NCBI RefSeq assembly: GCF_043641665.1
Contig: NC_092190.1
Coordinates: 7,144,548 to 7,208,547, forward strand
Direction of reading: 5' to 3'
DNA length: 64,000 bases
Origin: Enoplosus armatus
Lineage: Eukaryota > Chordata > Actinopteri > Centrarchiformes > Enoplosidae
Below the pieces are notes generated by a model. That model saw only the letters and a list, made by a program, of their open reading frames with translations, did not search any database and had not been told where the DNA came from. The position numbers and the translations under genes are program-made. Shown piece after piece: positions 38,801-49,557 of the stretch (positions within the stretch are counted from its first letter, which is position 1; every line of letters starts with the position of its first letter).

Positions 38801-41800
38801 CTGAACATTTACTTGACAAGCTAGCTACCAGACTAGACCGATAACTAGCTAGTCAGCTGCAGACAGAAGTGGGCATTTCGACTGGCTGGATGTGACTGAG
38901 TTTAGGCACGAGCTTGGAGTGATTAAGGTTGGACCTGAACCTATCAACATCTTTCAACTACAGTTACAGAGTTTGCTTTATTACAGTGTAACAAAGCCAA
39001 CAAAGTAAATGTACCTTTCCGCTCCTTTCATTCTCTAAAAGAAAAATGAGCATCTCTTTCATCAAACCATCCAAGTAAAAAAAAAAAGATAGTGGCCAAA
39101 TAAATGTAATGCTTGATTTACAGGGGCCTCATGGCCACACAGTGGGACATGTTTTCAGAATATACCAAAACACTCAAAATGAGGAAGAGCAAAATTTGGT
39201 TTAGTGACAGATATCAGTAAAAATTTTGGGTGCATTGGCCAGCCCTGTTGGTCACCACTGATGTTTAAGTAGTGCACGGGGATGAGCTGCAGAGGACAAT
39301 TGTGATGTTATCTTGCAACAATACGACAATAAACTGGTTGGCCATTTACTCTCTTGGGTGCCAAGCATAAGAGTTGACATGCCTCATCTGTGATAAAAAA
39401 AAATGCCAGGAATGTCAGCTGTCAAATATGAGAAAACTAAGAGACTTGCTGCTTTTCTTGTGGGTGTTCATGCATTATGTGCAAAACAAATAATTATAAT
39501 TCAAAATAAAATACTTTAAAACTATGCCAAATAAACACTTCATACTTGCCAACATTATAATGTGTTCCTGTAATATAAAATTATTTTAACCATGACCTTA
39601 CCTAAGGTTTTGAGGGGCTTCTCCAAAGAGGCTACAGATTTCTCTGATTTGCTTCAGGGCAGGGATCACCCATTTGTCATTGGTTCGTAGCTCCTCTATG
39701 AAGCGATCTATCCACTGAATCTTCTGTGTGTCTCTGTCCTGTGAGTGAAAATTAAACATCCTCAGTACATTGAGTTAAATAAGCCCTCCAATCTGTTATT
39801 CTGCATGCCATTCACCTTTAAAACAACAACCAACAACACGTACCTGTGAGCAACTGTAATCCAATATCTTGATGTGAGCACTAAGAGCCTGGTCCATGAT
39901 GTCTACAGGCACATCATCGCTGTGTGCCAGGTTCCACAGCAGGTTGAGGACCTTGTGGGCCATCACCCCATCCTTATCATCCTCAGCCAAGCGCCGGATA
40001 AGTTCCAGCAGTTTTTCACGCTGCTTCTTGCTGGCATTGGTCCAGCTTGCCTGCACAAGAAGAACAACCAAGAACGAATGAAAAAAGGTATAGAATATAG
40101 TGTATAGCGTCTAACAACCCTTTATGATCTGTGATCCAGTGATTGATCAATACAACTCTTACTCACCTTGAAACAGTCAAAAAGGTGATCAAGCTGCTCA
40201 GGTGAGAAGTCCCACGCTAGCTTGGCCAGGAGGTCGTGGACATTCTTTACAATGGCCTCATGTTTACCAGCCTGCAGATATACAGAGACAATAACCCGAC
40301 TGTTGGAGTAACAAAATACCTCTTATGTCCACCACCAGACGTCTCAGCAGTGTCAGGGAGTTGCTGCATTTGCAATGTGGACAATTGGTAATTAAGAGTG
40401 TACTTTTTGCAGCAGCCATCTTTTTGTTTACAATGTACAACTGCAGTTGTGCTTTAGTTACAGTTAAGTGAGCCACGATTTCTACTATGTACTTTGATTG
40501 GATGTTCCTTTGAAAACAAATTTATATTTTAACTTTAATGTAAAATTGCTCTGCTCTGGGTATGAAGAGGTCATAACTCCAGCAACACATGTATATAAAG
40601 AACAACTTCATTGTGAGACCAAAGCTTCATCGGACCCTGATGACCTTGATAAAGTCCACTAGCTGAAAAGCGGTCTAACAAATAAGTTGCTCTTTATACT
40701 ACAAGAGGAATTTTGACCTCTTCAGACCTCTTCCCTTCTCCATGCATCATGGGAGTAGGTAAAGTTGTGCCAGAAATCCCTACTCTGCTTCTACTCTAGA
40801 TGTGACCAGAGCCAAATCTACAGCTGTGTGTCTTGATCATGCCATGCAGGCGCAACCTGTACTGGCATTGTCGGTAGCACAAACGCTAGTTTTATGAGCT
40901 CAGTACCTGGTAGAGTGAGTGATGTTGAGGATCATTTCCAGTCTAAAAACATAACTGGGCAAGAAACCTGACTGACGTAATTGTTTGGTAGGGTTGTTGC
41001 TCACCATTATAAAAAATGTGGTAAAGATGAAAAACCTGACCAGACAACCACCTGGATGCTCAACAGGTAATCTCGTGCCACTCCAAAACATACAATAATT
41101 ACAAAATAGCTCCAAGCTATTTTCACTTAGCTTTCTCAAACTACAGTTTGTCCCTCCAGTGTAGCACAAAACAACATAACGCACTTAAAGCTATGTTGTG
41201 TCATGTCATATCACAACTACTCAAGTAGCAGTGTTGTATTGTTGTATTGCGAAGAAGATGGCATCCATTGAAGACTTTATCCAGTTTTACCTGTGTTGAC
41301 CCAACTAAACTACACCAAAAGCCAATATTGAATACCAGCATACTCAGAATATATCATGAACAGTAACGATATACATGAGTTCTGTTATGTAGCATTAGGT
41401 AAATACAGAACTTGCTTGCTTTGTGTCATGTCATTAGAAACACTCTGCATATGACATGTTAAAGTGAATCTTTTGGCTCTGTTAACTTGTAATGCACATT
41501 TGTCACTTTATAGACTAAACAATGAATCATTAGCATAACACTAAAAATATTGTTAGTTGCAGTGTACCTGTGCAGCCCAGATATTGTCCAGATCCTGCAT
41601 TGTAAGAGCTTTCTCTTTGATAACGAAGCGAAGGATCTTCTCCAGTTTCTCTACGTACTGCGGCTGGTGCAAACTGTCCCTCAGCACAATAGACAGAATG
41701 TGGTTCTGCTGGATCCACTCCTGAGGATGGATAAGGACAACACAGAAAGGAGAAGTGGATTTTAGATAAAGAGAAATCTTTGATGCAAAGCACAGAAGTT

Positions 41801-44800
41801 AAGAGCTGAGCTGAGCTGAGCTTACCGCCATGCGCTCTGCAGTCAGCCATTCCTCCTCCTCAGGGTTATGCCGATGAGTGTAGTAGGACACACTGGAGAT
41901 CACCTTGTTAACTTCATTTAGTGCATTCATTTTGCCGTTAAAAGAAGAAATTTGCAATAACCTGGTGATAAAAATTGAGAGTTTAATCAATTGATATCTA
42001 ATCATATTAAATGTGTATGGTTATAATTGCACTCAAATTTGAACAAAACCCTTTCTCTGTTGATAAGACATGATCTTTTAATACTCACCTAAGAATCATT
42101 TTTAACCTAAAAATCTCTAAATTCTTAACGGTCTCCTCCTGTCCTGGTACACGAGAAGCCAGATTCTTCAGAGACTTGATTATCATGGACAGTGCGTCGT
42201 TTTTGGCTTCATTCTTGGCCTCTTTCTTCAGCTCCTCATCTGTGAGATTCTCCAAAAACTGAGGAACCATCTCGATGACTGGAAGGAAGTACTTCTTTAC
42301 CGTGTGCAATGTGAGGAACTCATAACACTGGCCAAAAGGCCTGTAACACAGAGAACACAAAATCAGCGCAAACACAAACTTTACACTGAGAGCACTTTGC
42401 TTGCCCATAAAATGTTAAGGAAAGCCAATTGACATGTATTGTGCATTTTCATTGCCTTACTTGATAAGTGCAGCTATGATCTGGACGTTCAGTGCTTGGC
42501 CGCTCATGAAGCGATCGTGTAACATTTGAAACCCGTTTAACGTGCCAAATTTGTTTATTAAGTCCACCAACCAGCCCTGTGAATGCAAAAAAACAAGAGT
42601 GAAAAACACATTGAAGAAGTTGCCTTTAATATGTTGACAGAGATGGTTGAGACACATTTTCCAAAGAGTTTTCCTGTTGGGATTATAACTGACATTAATT
42701 TCCTCAAACAAAACAAACAAATTTCCAGATTTTTTTCCACCAACTAAGTTCACAAGTACAAGCTTGAAAAACAAAAGAAAACAATATTTAGTTTCTCCTA
42801 TATTTGTTTTTCCTCAAGTGTCATTTGAAAAAGAGATCCAAGTCATTGAGGAGGAGACACAGTATTAGACGGGGGATGAAGGAGACTTCAAAACAGCTCT
42901 ACCTGCAGTGTTTCCCCTATATGCACCTAGCAGCGGCGCTAACCTCCATCAATGACCTGACCAGAGGTTTAACTGCTTCTTTTTGCCAATAAAAAGTTTG
43001 CATTATAGTTTAATATTTATGACTGATTAATTTCCACCCTAAAAAAATAAAAGCAAAACAGTAGCAAAATCTGACTTAATCGTTACACAGTGGAACCCTA
43101 AGTAGCCCTGGGCCTCCTGCCAGCAGAGGCAGACAGGCAAGCAGTGCCGCAGCACTGTTCATACTGACCCTGTGCCCACGCTGTATTCATCGCTCTTTCA
43201 CTGTAAAATTCCTATTCTCTGGTGTATCAACCTTCTCTTTTATACAATCTGCTTTCTGACACAAGCACTAAGTGTCTTATGGACTGTGAGTTCCATATCT
43301 TTCATTATCAGGCCACTCCAGAGAGGGATTCTCTTTATTTCATGAGGACCCTCGGGGTAAGACTAAAATGTCACTCTATGGATTCTGTCTAAGAGGAAGC
43401 AAGACAGGCCGACTGTCCTCTGGAGGAAGAAAACAGCCTCTTTTCTGCATGACTGTTGCTGACAAGATGATTTTAATTTACACGCCTAAACATTTATCAT
43501 ATCATAGGAATATATTTGTTGAGTGATATCATGCAGTATCTAGTCTGTCAAAGACATTAACCTGATCAAAGAGTCTATGATTAGCCTCATAAGACATTAT
43601 ATTAAAAGGGTACAATTGTCATGTTTGGTCAACTGTTGCAGTGGTGACTCACCTTAGGAGAGCGTGGGTCTGGTGGTCGGGCGAAGAGCTCATCGTCGGC
43701 CAGCTGTGCTCCAGCGGGGACAGTCTCAGAGGGCCGTGTGCCATTGTAGATGTGGAACTTGCAGTGAGGGTTGGTGGCCATGGCCAGCAGCTCCAGTAGA
43801 GGAAACCAGTCCTGAGAGAGCTTGGCCACACACAGCTCCACCAACCGGTGTGTGTTATTGATGATACACCTCTGTGAAACAACAATTACGGGTAGAAAAA
43901 AAAACAATGACATTATTAACCACTAGACTACGAGAGACAGAGAAGGAAAGCAAGAATGGGAGAGAAAGAAAATTTCAAGGCCAACTGGAAAATATCCATC
44001 CTCAGGAATGCTGCGATCCACTTCCGGTTTAGTAACAATAACCTTGTATTTTCATCTGAAAAGGGTTCATAAATACAATTTGACATCATCTTATTTGCAC
44101 TGAATCCCCAGAACACAACAGTGCACATATACGTCACCTGCTCATCTTGTCAATTACACAGAATTACAGAACCACTCAAATAACATAACAACACAAAGTA
44201 AATTCCAACCACAAAACCATCAAACCGAAGCTTTACCAAAACCATGCACTATGTGCAAAATACAAGCTAGCAAGATCACATTAGCACATCAGCCTGTAAC
44301 TCAGCTAATGTTCAGATCTTTCATTTTTTTCTCATTTTAGCCTTTTATCTCCTGGATGTACTCTTCTGCAGCTCTTACAGTTGAATTCAGAGGCCCAGTA
44401 TGTTGAAAACAGGTTAGGAAAGGATGGAAGCTCTGCTGAATATATATTACCACAATATCATTTTTCAGAAGATATTTGTCACAGTATAAGCCCTTTATTT
44501 CAAATGTTTTTTGCACAAAAAAAAAATAAAGAGACCAGTCATATGCCATGGCCTAAAACATATACATATTAGGGCTGCCCCCAAATAAGAATTTCAAGTA
44601 CCAAGTCGAATCTGACTCAATAGTGTGGGTCAACGCTTGAAATTATTATGTGCTTTTGGTTTTTGCTTTTAAAAGCTGATTGTTATAACTGACACATTTA
44701 CATTAATACAATCTACCTGGAAATATGAGAAATACTATATTATTTATGGCTTCTGCCTCTGTTACCCTGCAGTAAAGCGGGCCTTGCTAGAGCAGCTGCT

Positions 44801-47800
44801 GCAGACTTAACTCCTAAAATAAACTACCTGTCAAGACTCACATTTTGGTGCCTTAACTGGCATCTCAAATCATTGACATGTTTGGTGTGAAAACTCCAGA
44901 TTTTCACGTAAACAAATAAAAAGTGTGACTGCTAATCATTTAATTAAGAAAACGACAGTCTACTGCCCCTTCTGCATGGCTGCTGACTGGTTCGCAGATC
45001 TGAAGGAGCCAGATATGAGTAATCAATATGAGACCAACTCATCACAGAATTCAAAAGAAGCTTTCAGAGATGTCAGTCATGTAGTTTAAAAGGAAAAAGT
45101 TTCACTCAAACAACTACAATTTTGAGTGACTAATGAGAATAATCAAAGCAGCTGTGATCATGAAAAATAAGGTAAAATCCTGTGTAATGTACTAAAATAA
45201 GGTTAAACAAAATGTAAACCTAATCAACATTACTTTAACAGTGACGGGAGGAGACGTTTTGCTCATTGACGTCCTTATTTGTCTCACTGTGAAAAGGTTC
45301 CAGAGGTCAATCTCCCTAATACAACACAACAGCCAGCCTCAGCTACTTCTAACAAAAAGATCATTGATCACTGCTGGCGTTGCCTCTTTCCGTCAGCTTT
45401 GAGAAAACGGAACCGAAAACTCAATTTACAGGCAGGATGCAGGTCAGGACAATGCATGCATACAATGAGATAAGGGTAAAGATGTCAAAGAGTAAATAAA
45501 GCTGAGGTGACTATGCTGAGTCACGTCACCTGACAATAATATAGATTTTTGACAACCTTTCATAACACCTTTGATCCCTTCCATCTAAACCACTACGGCG
45601 TTGTTGTGTCCTGTGGGAACTGAAAGCAGCGTTAAATTCTAAAGATGGTTATCAGGGAAGTTGTCACCTCTAAAATGTAGCTTTTCTGCACATTACATAC
45701 ACCAGCCTTAATTGTTAAATGTATCATGAGTTGATTTTTTTATTAGAAAAAAATTAAACCCTAGACTGTTATCACTGATTCCTTGGCTTATAGAAGCTAG
45801 TTCTTCCAAGTACCAAAATACAAAGCAACAATGAAAACTCACATGAATCTCAAACTTCCAGCCACTGACTGCCTCGTCTGTCAGGATCTTTGTGAAGGAG
45901 ATGGTCAGGCCATCTCGGAAAAACCTCTGACATGCCTCACACTTCACATCCAGTCCTGCAAGGAAAGATATCCCTCATATAATACCATAACATTCATATA
46001 AAATGTGCAACAAAGTGAAATAGCAAAAGAGCATGCAGGAGGTACAAAGCCTAACAAAGGTTCTCTGCAGATACCAGAGAGTTATATTCAATCCTCTTTA
46101 CTTTAAGACTAAATATAAATGACGATAAAGAAAAGACATTTCACATGTGAAACATAAAAGTAAAGGTCGTGTACATCGTATATTTGGTTCAGTACAGAGG
46201 GAAGTATCAGGTGGAAAAAGGCTTGATTTTAGTGGTGAAATATTCAATTAATCTATTATTTATTTATTTTTTTTTGTTAGACACTAGCATTTGCCGTTTC
46301 CAGCTTCTCAAATGAGAACATTTGCTGCTTTTCTGTTTTTATTTCATTAATCCATAATGAAATTAATAACAGAAAATGAATCACCCACTATTTTCACAAG
46401 TTATTTGCCATACCATTTGTTCAATTTTTAAAATGATTTGTAGCTTTTCTGTTTTATATATTATTGTAAATTAAATATCTTTGTTTGATGTGTATTTTAG
46501 ATCGACAAAAGAGAAAGCCATTTGAAAGAGACACCTTGGGCTCTCTGGGATGGGCTATTACTCACTGTTTTCTGAGATGCTAAAGCCTAAACAATAATCA
46601 ACATTAATTAAATAATTGAAAAAATATTCTAGAGATTAATTAAAAATGAAAATAACCGTAGTTGCCCTATTCTCTACGCTTAAATTATAGGACGTGCCAC
46701 AAAGCATCTCTGTAGACACAAAACAACATTCTGTATATTCCTACCTTTTTTACTCAGGTCTATAGCAGCTTCCAAGAGGACTTCTAACTCTCCTTTTGGC
46801 AAAACTGGAACAACCCAACGAGGCCTGGGAGAGATAAAACACAAATCAACAGACAAACCACCATATGCATGTAATAAACATGGATAAATATCTACCTGCA
46901 CCCCAAAGAGCTCAATTTACCTTGCTGTTAAGCACCTTACCTGTGTGAGTGTGATGTGTTCAGACTGAATGTGAAGCTAATTTTAAAAAGGTCAATGGAA
47001 AGACACGAGTAAACGCAGGTTCATGGCGCAATTAATTGAGTTCGAACTCAGTCAGCTCATAACAAAATGTACGACTGAATTTTGTGAAAATAAAGTGTCA
47101 GGAGGAAGAATTAGTGAGGTATGGCAAAGTATCTACTGCTAATGATCGTATAATTGGTATATTGTCTGTTTCTCACAATACAGACTGATTTTTTTGGAAG
47201 TGCCACAGCCTTCACTCACTGAGAGGAATTTACCTTTTCACGCAAATCTGCAGTGAAGCTCACTTAAAAAAGGGTATCCCCCATTGAGTTTTAAAGAGCA
47301 CTAATAGCGCTATAGAGCAATATTTCTGAGCGGGTCTAACGTTTGTATCTCGTGTGCTGAACTAGGGGTGACCAAGGATACAGCCGCTGTGTCTACTGTA
47401 CCTGTTGATCATGTCATCCAGCTTGGCTAGGTCAGTGTGAGGGAAGGCGGGCTCCTCCTCTTCCAGCTGAGGGGGCCCATCCCCCTGGCCCTGCTCATCT
47501 GGTGGGCTCACTGGAGAGTTCTCATTAGATGAGTTAGGAGATGATGTCTAGAAAAATCACAGACAACCAAAATCACAGAATGCTTACTGACCTCTGTTGA
47601 TGTTTGATGATCATATAACCACATCTAACAGTAGTGTCAGGCCATGTACCAAAAACAAAAGTTTTAATTCTTACACGTGTATTAAACCACTCAACCACCA
47701 GGGCGCCTCGAGCGATCTCTTTTGGTTTTGTGTCTATATTAACAAATGGATGATGAAATATGACTTAACTGTAAATCAAGTTCAAATGCAGTTTTCAACC

Positions 47801-49390
47801 AACAGCATCACTTTAGAGCTGTGAATAAATGCTGAAAAAGCAGCATAGCAACCATTTTTTAAGACATAACAGGTTTGCCTGTTAGCTCACTCACACTCTC
47901 TGATATTATTATTAACTGAAACTACAGACTGCTGTTTATTTAATCTATGTGCTTGTATGGTCACTCACTAACAAGGCTGCACGATTGCAGTGTTTTATTG
48001 GAGCACAATGGGCCATTTTTGATCATTGGTGTACCCGGAGCAAACAAAGGATCAGAAATAGGCCTTGCTTTATGTAGCTGTTACCAATCCATCAAAACAA
48101 AACAAAAAAAAGCCTGAGTGGGCTCCAATCGCAATGCAACAGTCTGCCCCACTACATACCAAGAAGAATGATTGTAATTTTACTAATGGCAGAAATGAAT
48201 CAAAATCTGTGGCAAGACAACAAAAAACGACGTAATGACAGAAATGACTTGTTGGCCTGCAAAGCAAAAGTGGAACTTTAATTTCTGTTATATACACCAG
48301 TTTCTATACATACCAATGTGAAGGCAAGGCCCACTTCCTGTATGAGTGTAGGGTTTCTATTGTTCTGGTCACTAAGTGTACATGCATGTAGGTATAAAGA
48401 AGCAGGTGTCTCCCCTGAAAGGCCTTTCAACAAAACCATTCAAGTCATTATATTCGTAGTATTTGGCAAATAGAACATGCGTTTTTCATCCTTATTCACC
48501 AAGAAGAAGAAAAAAAGGGAGGACTGACATAGTTGTGTTAGAAGAATAAATGTGTTAGTATGTGGGTGTATCTCTGTTACGCTGCTGTCGAATAGAAATT
48601 TTGGAAGGAAGAGTGTTTGAGAAACAAAGGCAACAACGTGCATCTATTAATGTGCATTTCAGCACCAATGAGACCATTCCCTTATTTATTTTTTCCCTCA
48701 TCTAACGAGTGTGTATGAACATCAGTGGTCGTGTGAGCAGCTGTGTATGGGAGAGTAAAGAGGGATACACATAGTCAAGAGAGATGCATAACTGAGAAAT
48801 ATGAAATGTGGGGGTGTGTGGTGAAGGCTCCTTCTGCTTGGCTGACCTACATAGGCAGCTTGCCTCTCACGTCTCACCACGGCTCATCTCTAACCAACAC
48901 AGGCCTGCACATGCACACGCACACGCACACACACACACACACACACCCTTTATCCATCACTCAGGAGGCTCTGTTCATTGATGCCTTGCCTTCACACTCT
49001 TTCTCCCTCTTTTCCGCTCCCTCCTCCCCTCCCTTTTTGTCCCCTTTGGCATCTGTGTGTGGTTAGGTACGAGCAATATCTGTTAAATAAAACTGTGCTG
49101 CAGTGTCTGGACTAACAAAAAGAGAGATGTCAAAACACACTCTGTTCCTTCTCCCTTCACAAGTTAATTTAATTACATGTGTCTACTGTCGGAAAGGAAG
49201 TGTAATGCACAGTCACAGTCACAAAATATGATGGGTATATTGAAAGACAGGTCTAATGTTGAGTATTAGCTGGATTGATGATGCTGACCTGGTTCTGTGG
49301 CAGTGGGGGTTGGCTCTGAGCATCAGGTGCCTGGCCCTGGCCCTGAGTGTCATTGCCTCCCACCGGAGAGCCACGCGTGGTGGCCGTCAT
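17483..49390 (-). CDS. usp9x: Ubiquitin carboxyl-terminal hydrolase 9 (FAM/USP9X), complete
   Basis: Forty-five coding exons join in frame to 7,824 nt, 2,607 residues plus stop (human USP9X is about 2,570). The enzyme is a large cytosolic cysteine protease that removes ubiquitin from many substrates. Helical repeat-like sequence fills the N-terminal half, and a ubiquitin-like segment lies at about 881-961. The USP core spans about 1552-1952: Cys box [12 protein letters not shown] with C1563, His box SGGHYYSY with H1875, and zinc-binding pairs C1720/C1723 and C1767/C1770. The start [14 protein letters not shown] matches the mammalian N terminus and is the first ATG after a non-coding leader. 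The C terminus differs: conserved GQPYTGPAA...HMNNPQR is followed by an unusual Pro/Gly/Ala tail (about 2530-2607). The teleost name may be usp9. It is divergent from med14 and tail to tail with rpl8. Confidence 0.97.
17519..17584. repeat. GGGGCC-type hexanucleotide repeat, coding in usp9x
   Basis: Eleven consecutive 6-bp units occur on the plus strand; seven are exact GGGGCC and the others are GGGACC (two), AGGGCC (one) and GGGGCT (one). On the minus strand they form part of the last usp9x exon in the frame that gives alternating Pro and Gly, with eight uninterrupted Gly-Pro pairs at residues 2581-2596. The G-rich strand has runs of four G spaced by CC and could form G-quadruplexes. Confidence 0.95.
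19012..22510 (-). other. usp9x intron 43, 3.5 kb
   Basis: This is the intron between coding exons 43 and 44. Besides the Tc1/mariner-like remnant and a short (TG)n tract at 22,464-22,484, I see no exon or RNA gene. The 61- and 91-codon open frames in it lack splice or homology support. Confidence 0.6.
21182..22005. mobile_element. Tc1/mariner-like element remnant in usp9x intron 43
   Basis: CGTTCAAATGTTTGGAATCA near 21,192-21,211 is matched by the reverse complement of TGATTCCAAACTTTTGAACA near 21,977-21,996. The ends are flanked by TA-rich sequence. They define a ~820-bp element with degenerate inverted termini of the CGTTCAAAAGTTTGG kind common in fish mariner-like transposons. No intact transposase frame is present. 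Confidence 0.6.
25199..26962 (-). other. usp9x intron 35
   Basis: The intron is 1.76 kb. It contains AT-rich sequence and a 116-codon plus-strand open frame at 26,290-26,640 with no recognisable domain, which I do not call a gene. No repeat family was recognised with confidence. Confidence 0.5.
32489..32638 (-). other. usp9x: usp9x exon 20 with an internal perfect donor site
   Basis: The exon begins LITAKLTQ and continues [18 protein letters not shown]. Between Gln and Val the sequence is CAG|GTGAGT, a perfect 5' splice consensus, at 32615/32614. The annotated donor at the exon end (GTG|GTAGGT) is weaker. Using the internal donor would remove 126 nt (42 codons) in frame, deleting the whole serine-rich linker after the ubiquitin-like segment. 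Confidence 0.75.
34400..34690 (+). mobile_element. Dispersed teleost repeat fragment in usp9x intron 16
   Basis: TTACATTTATTCTTTTGGCA followed by TCCAAAGCAACGTAAAAATG recalls the common fish wording in which ACATTTATTxxTTTAGCAGAC precedes TCCAAAGCGACTTAC. Downstream, GCAGGTCTTCAAGCTG and GGGATTCTGCTGACTGAG belong to the same family as I remember it. The class is not determined. Confidence 0.4.
35530..35630 (+). mobile_element. Small dispersed repeat fragment in usp9x intron 14
   Basis: TTGTCCTTGAACAAGGTACTTC, here cited by its core CCTTGAACAAGGTACTT, resembles the CCTTGAGCAAGGCACTT phrase common in teleost repeats. It is only about 100 bp and worn. Confidence 0.35.
35705..35832. repeat. Compound (TA)n-(AC)n-(AT)n microsatellite, usp9x intron 14
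   Basis: An ~88-bp pure TA tract (35705-35792) is followed by ATATATAT, an (AC)n tract (35801-35820) and a further (AT)n tract to 35832. Such tracts are self-complementary and mutate fast. It lies inside an 859-bp intron, away from the splice sites. Confidence 0.95.
36599..39601 (-). other. usp9x intron 12, 3.0 kb
   Basis: This intron separates coding exons 12 and 13. It holds a (TG)n tract (36800-36823), a short GATA tract (38661-38675) and a dispersed repeat copy at 38,570-38,670. No exon or RNA gene was seen. Confidence 0.6.
38570..38670 (+). repeat. Dispersed repeat copy B
   Basis: This is a diverged match to 13,820-13,950: GATGGCTGAATTCCGTTAAG, then GCATCGCTTTCAGGGTTTTG, then TACTGGGACATTTGG in the same order. 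The class is unknown. Confidence 0.5.
40562..40724. mobile_element. Foldback (palindromic) element in usp9x intron 9
   Basis: The ~58-bp left arm (from TGAAGAGGTC at 40,563) and the ~53-bp right arm (ending GACCTCTTCA at 40,724) are inverted copies. The inner 27 bp (TATAAAGAACAACTTCATTG then TGAGACC against GGTCTAACAAATAAGTTG then CTCTTTATA) differ at four positions. A ~50-bp loop separates them. There is no coding capacity; this is a MITE or foldback scar. Confidence 0.65.
44565..45240. other. Repeat-like AT-rich segment in usp9x intron 4
   Basis: The segment begins TTAGGGCTGCCCCCAAATAA, which resembles the TAGGGCTGC starts of fish hAT-type elements, but the rest matched nothing I could place and no opposite terminus was found. 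The intron (43872-45842) shows no exon or RNA gene. Confidence 0.3.
46240..46675 (+). mobile_element. Worn hAT-like repeat in usp9x intron 3
   Basis: The phrases CCAGCTTCTCAAATGAGAAC, GTTTTATATATTATTGTAAA, ACACCTTGGGCTCTCTGGGA and the end AACCGTAGTTGCCCTA match in order a very common teleost non-autonomous element that ends in TAGTTGCAGCCCTA. It is degenerate and has no coding capacity. The hAT assignment is from memory. Confidence 0.5.
48913..48946. repeat. (CA)n microsatellite in usp9x intron 1
   Basis: A CA tract with early CG interruptions lies in the intron between coding exons 1 and 2. Confidence 0.9.
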
Positions 49391-49557
49391 GCTCGCCACA
49401 GGGCAGATCTTGGCAATCTTGGCCTCTTAGGGAGCGCTGGCCAGGAGGGAAATCACAGCCACCTCAGCTGTAGAGCAGAGGGAAGAGAGCCCGAACACAC
49501 GAGAGAGGGACACAAGCACCTGGAAATCTGGATGTGCCGCTGAGACCATTGCATAAC
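49391..49557 (-). other. usp9x: usp9x 5' UTR part of the first coding exon
   Basis: The first coding exon extends upstream of the ATG to a clean acceptor: on the minus strand a pyrimidine tract CCCTCTTCCCTGCTCAG is followed by GTTATGCAATGG at 49557. This shows that at least one further non-coding exon lies upstream. The GTTATGC contains an upstream ATG (49554-49552) that reads a short frame before the main start. Confidence 0.75.

Larger units (their letters stand above)
35282..49390 (-). other. usp9x: usp9x coding exons 1-15 (coordinates)
   Basis: In transcript order: 49390-49289, 47547-47402, 46824-46745, 45955-45843, 43871-43653, 42576-42461, 42340-42089, 41961-41826, 41720-41568, 40271-40167, 40050-39844, 39738-39602, 36598-36465, 36345-36255, 35395-35282. 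Each is bounded by AG before and GT after on the minus strand, and every phase adds up. This part encodes the N-terminal ~700 residues. Exon 13/14 reads [19 protein letters not shown], more diverged from the mammalian sequence I remember than its surroundings. Confidence 0.93.
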
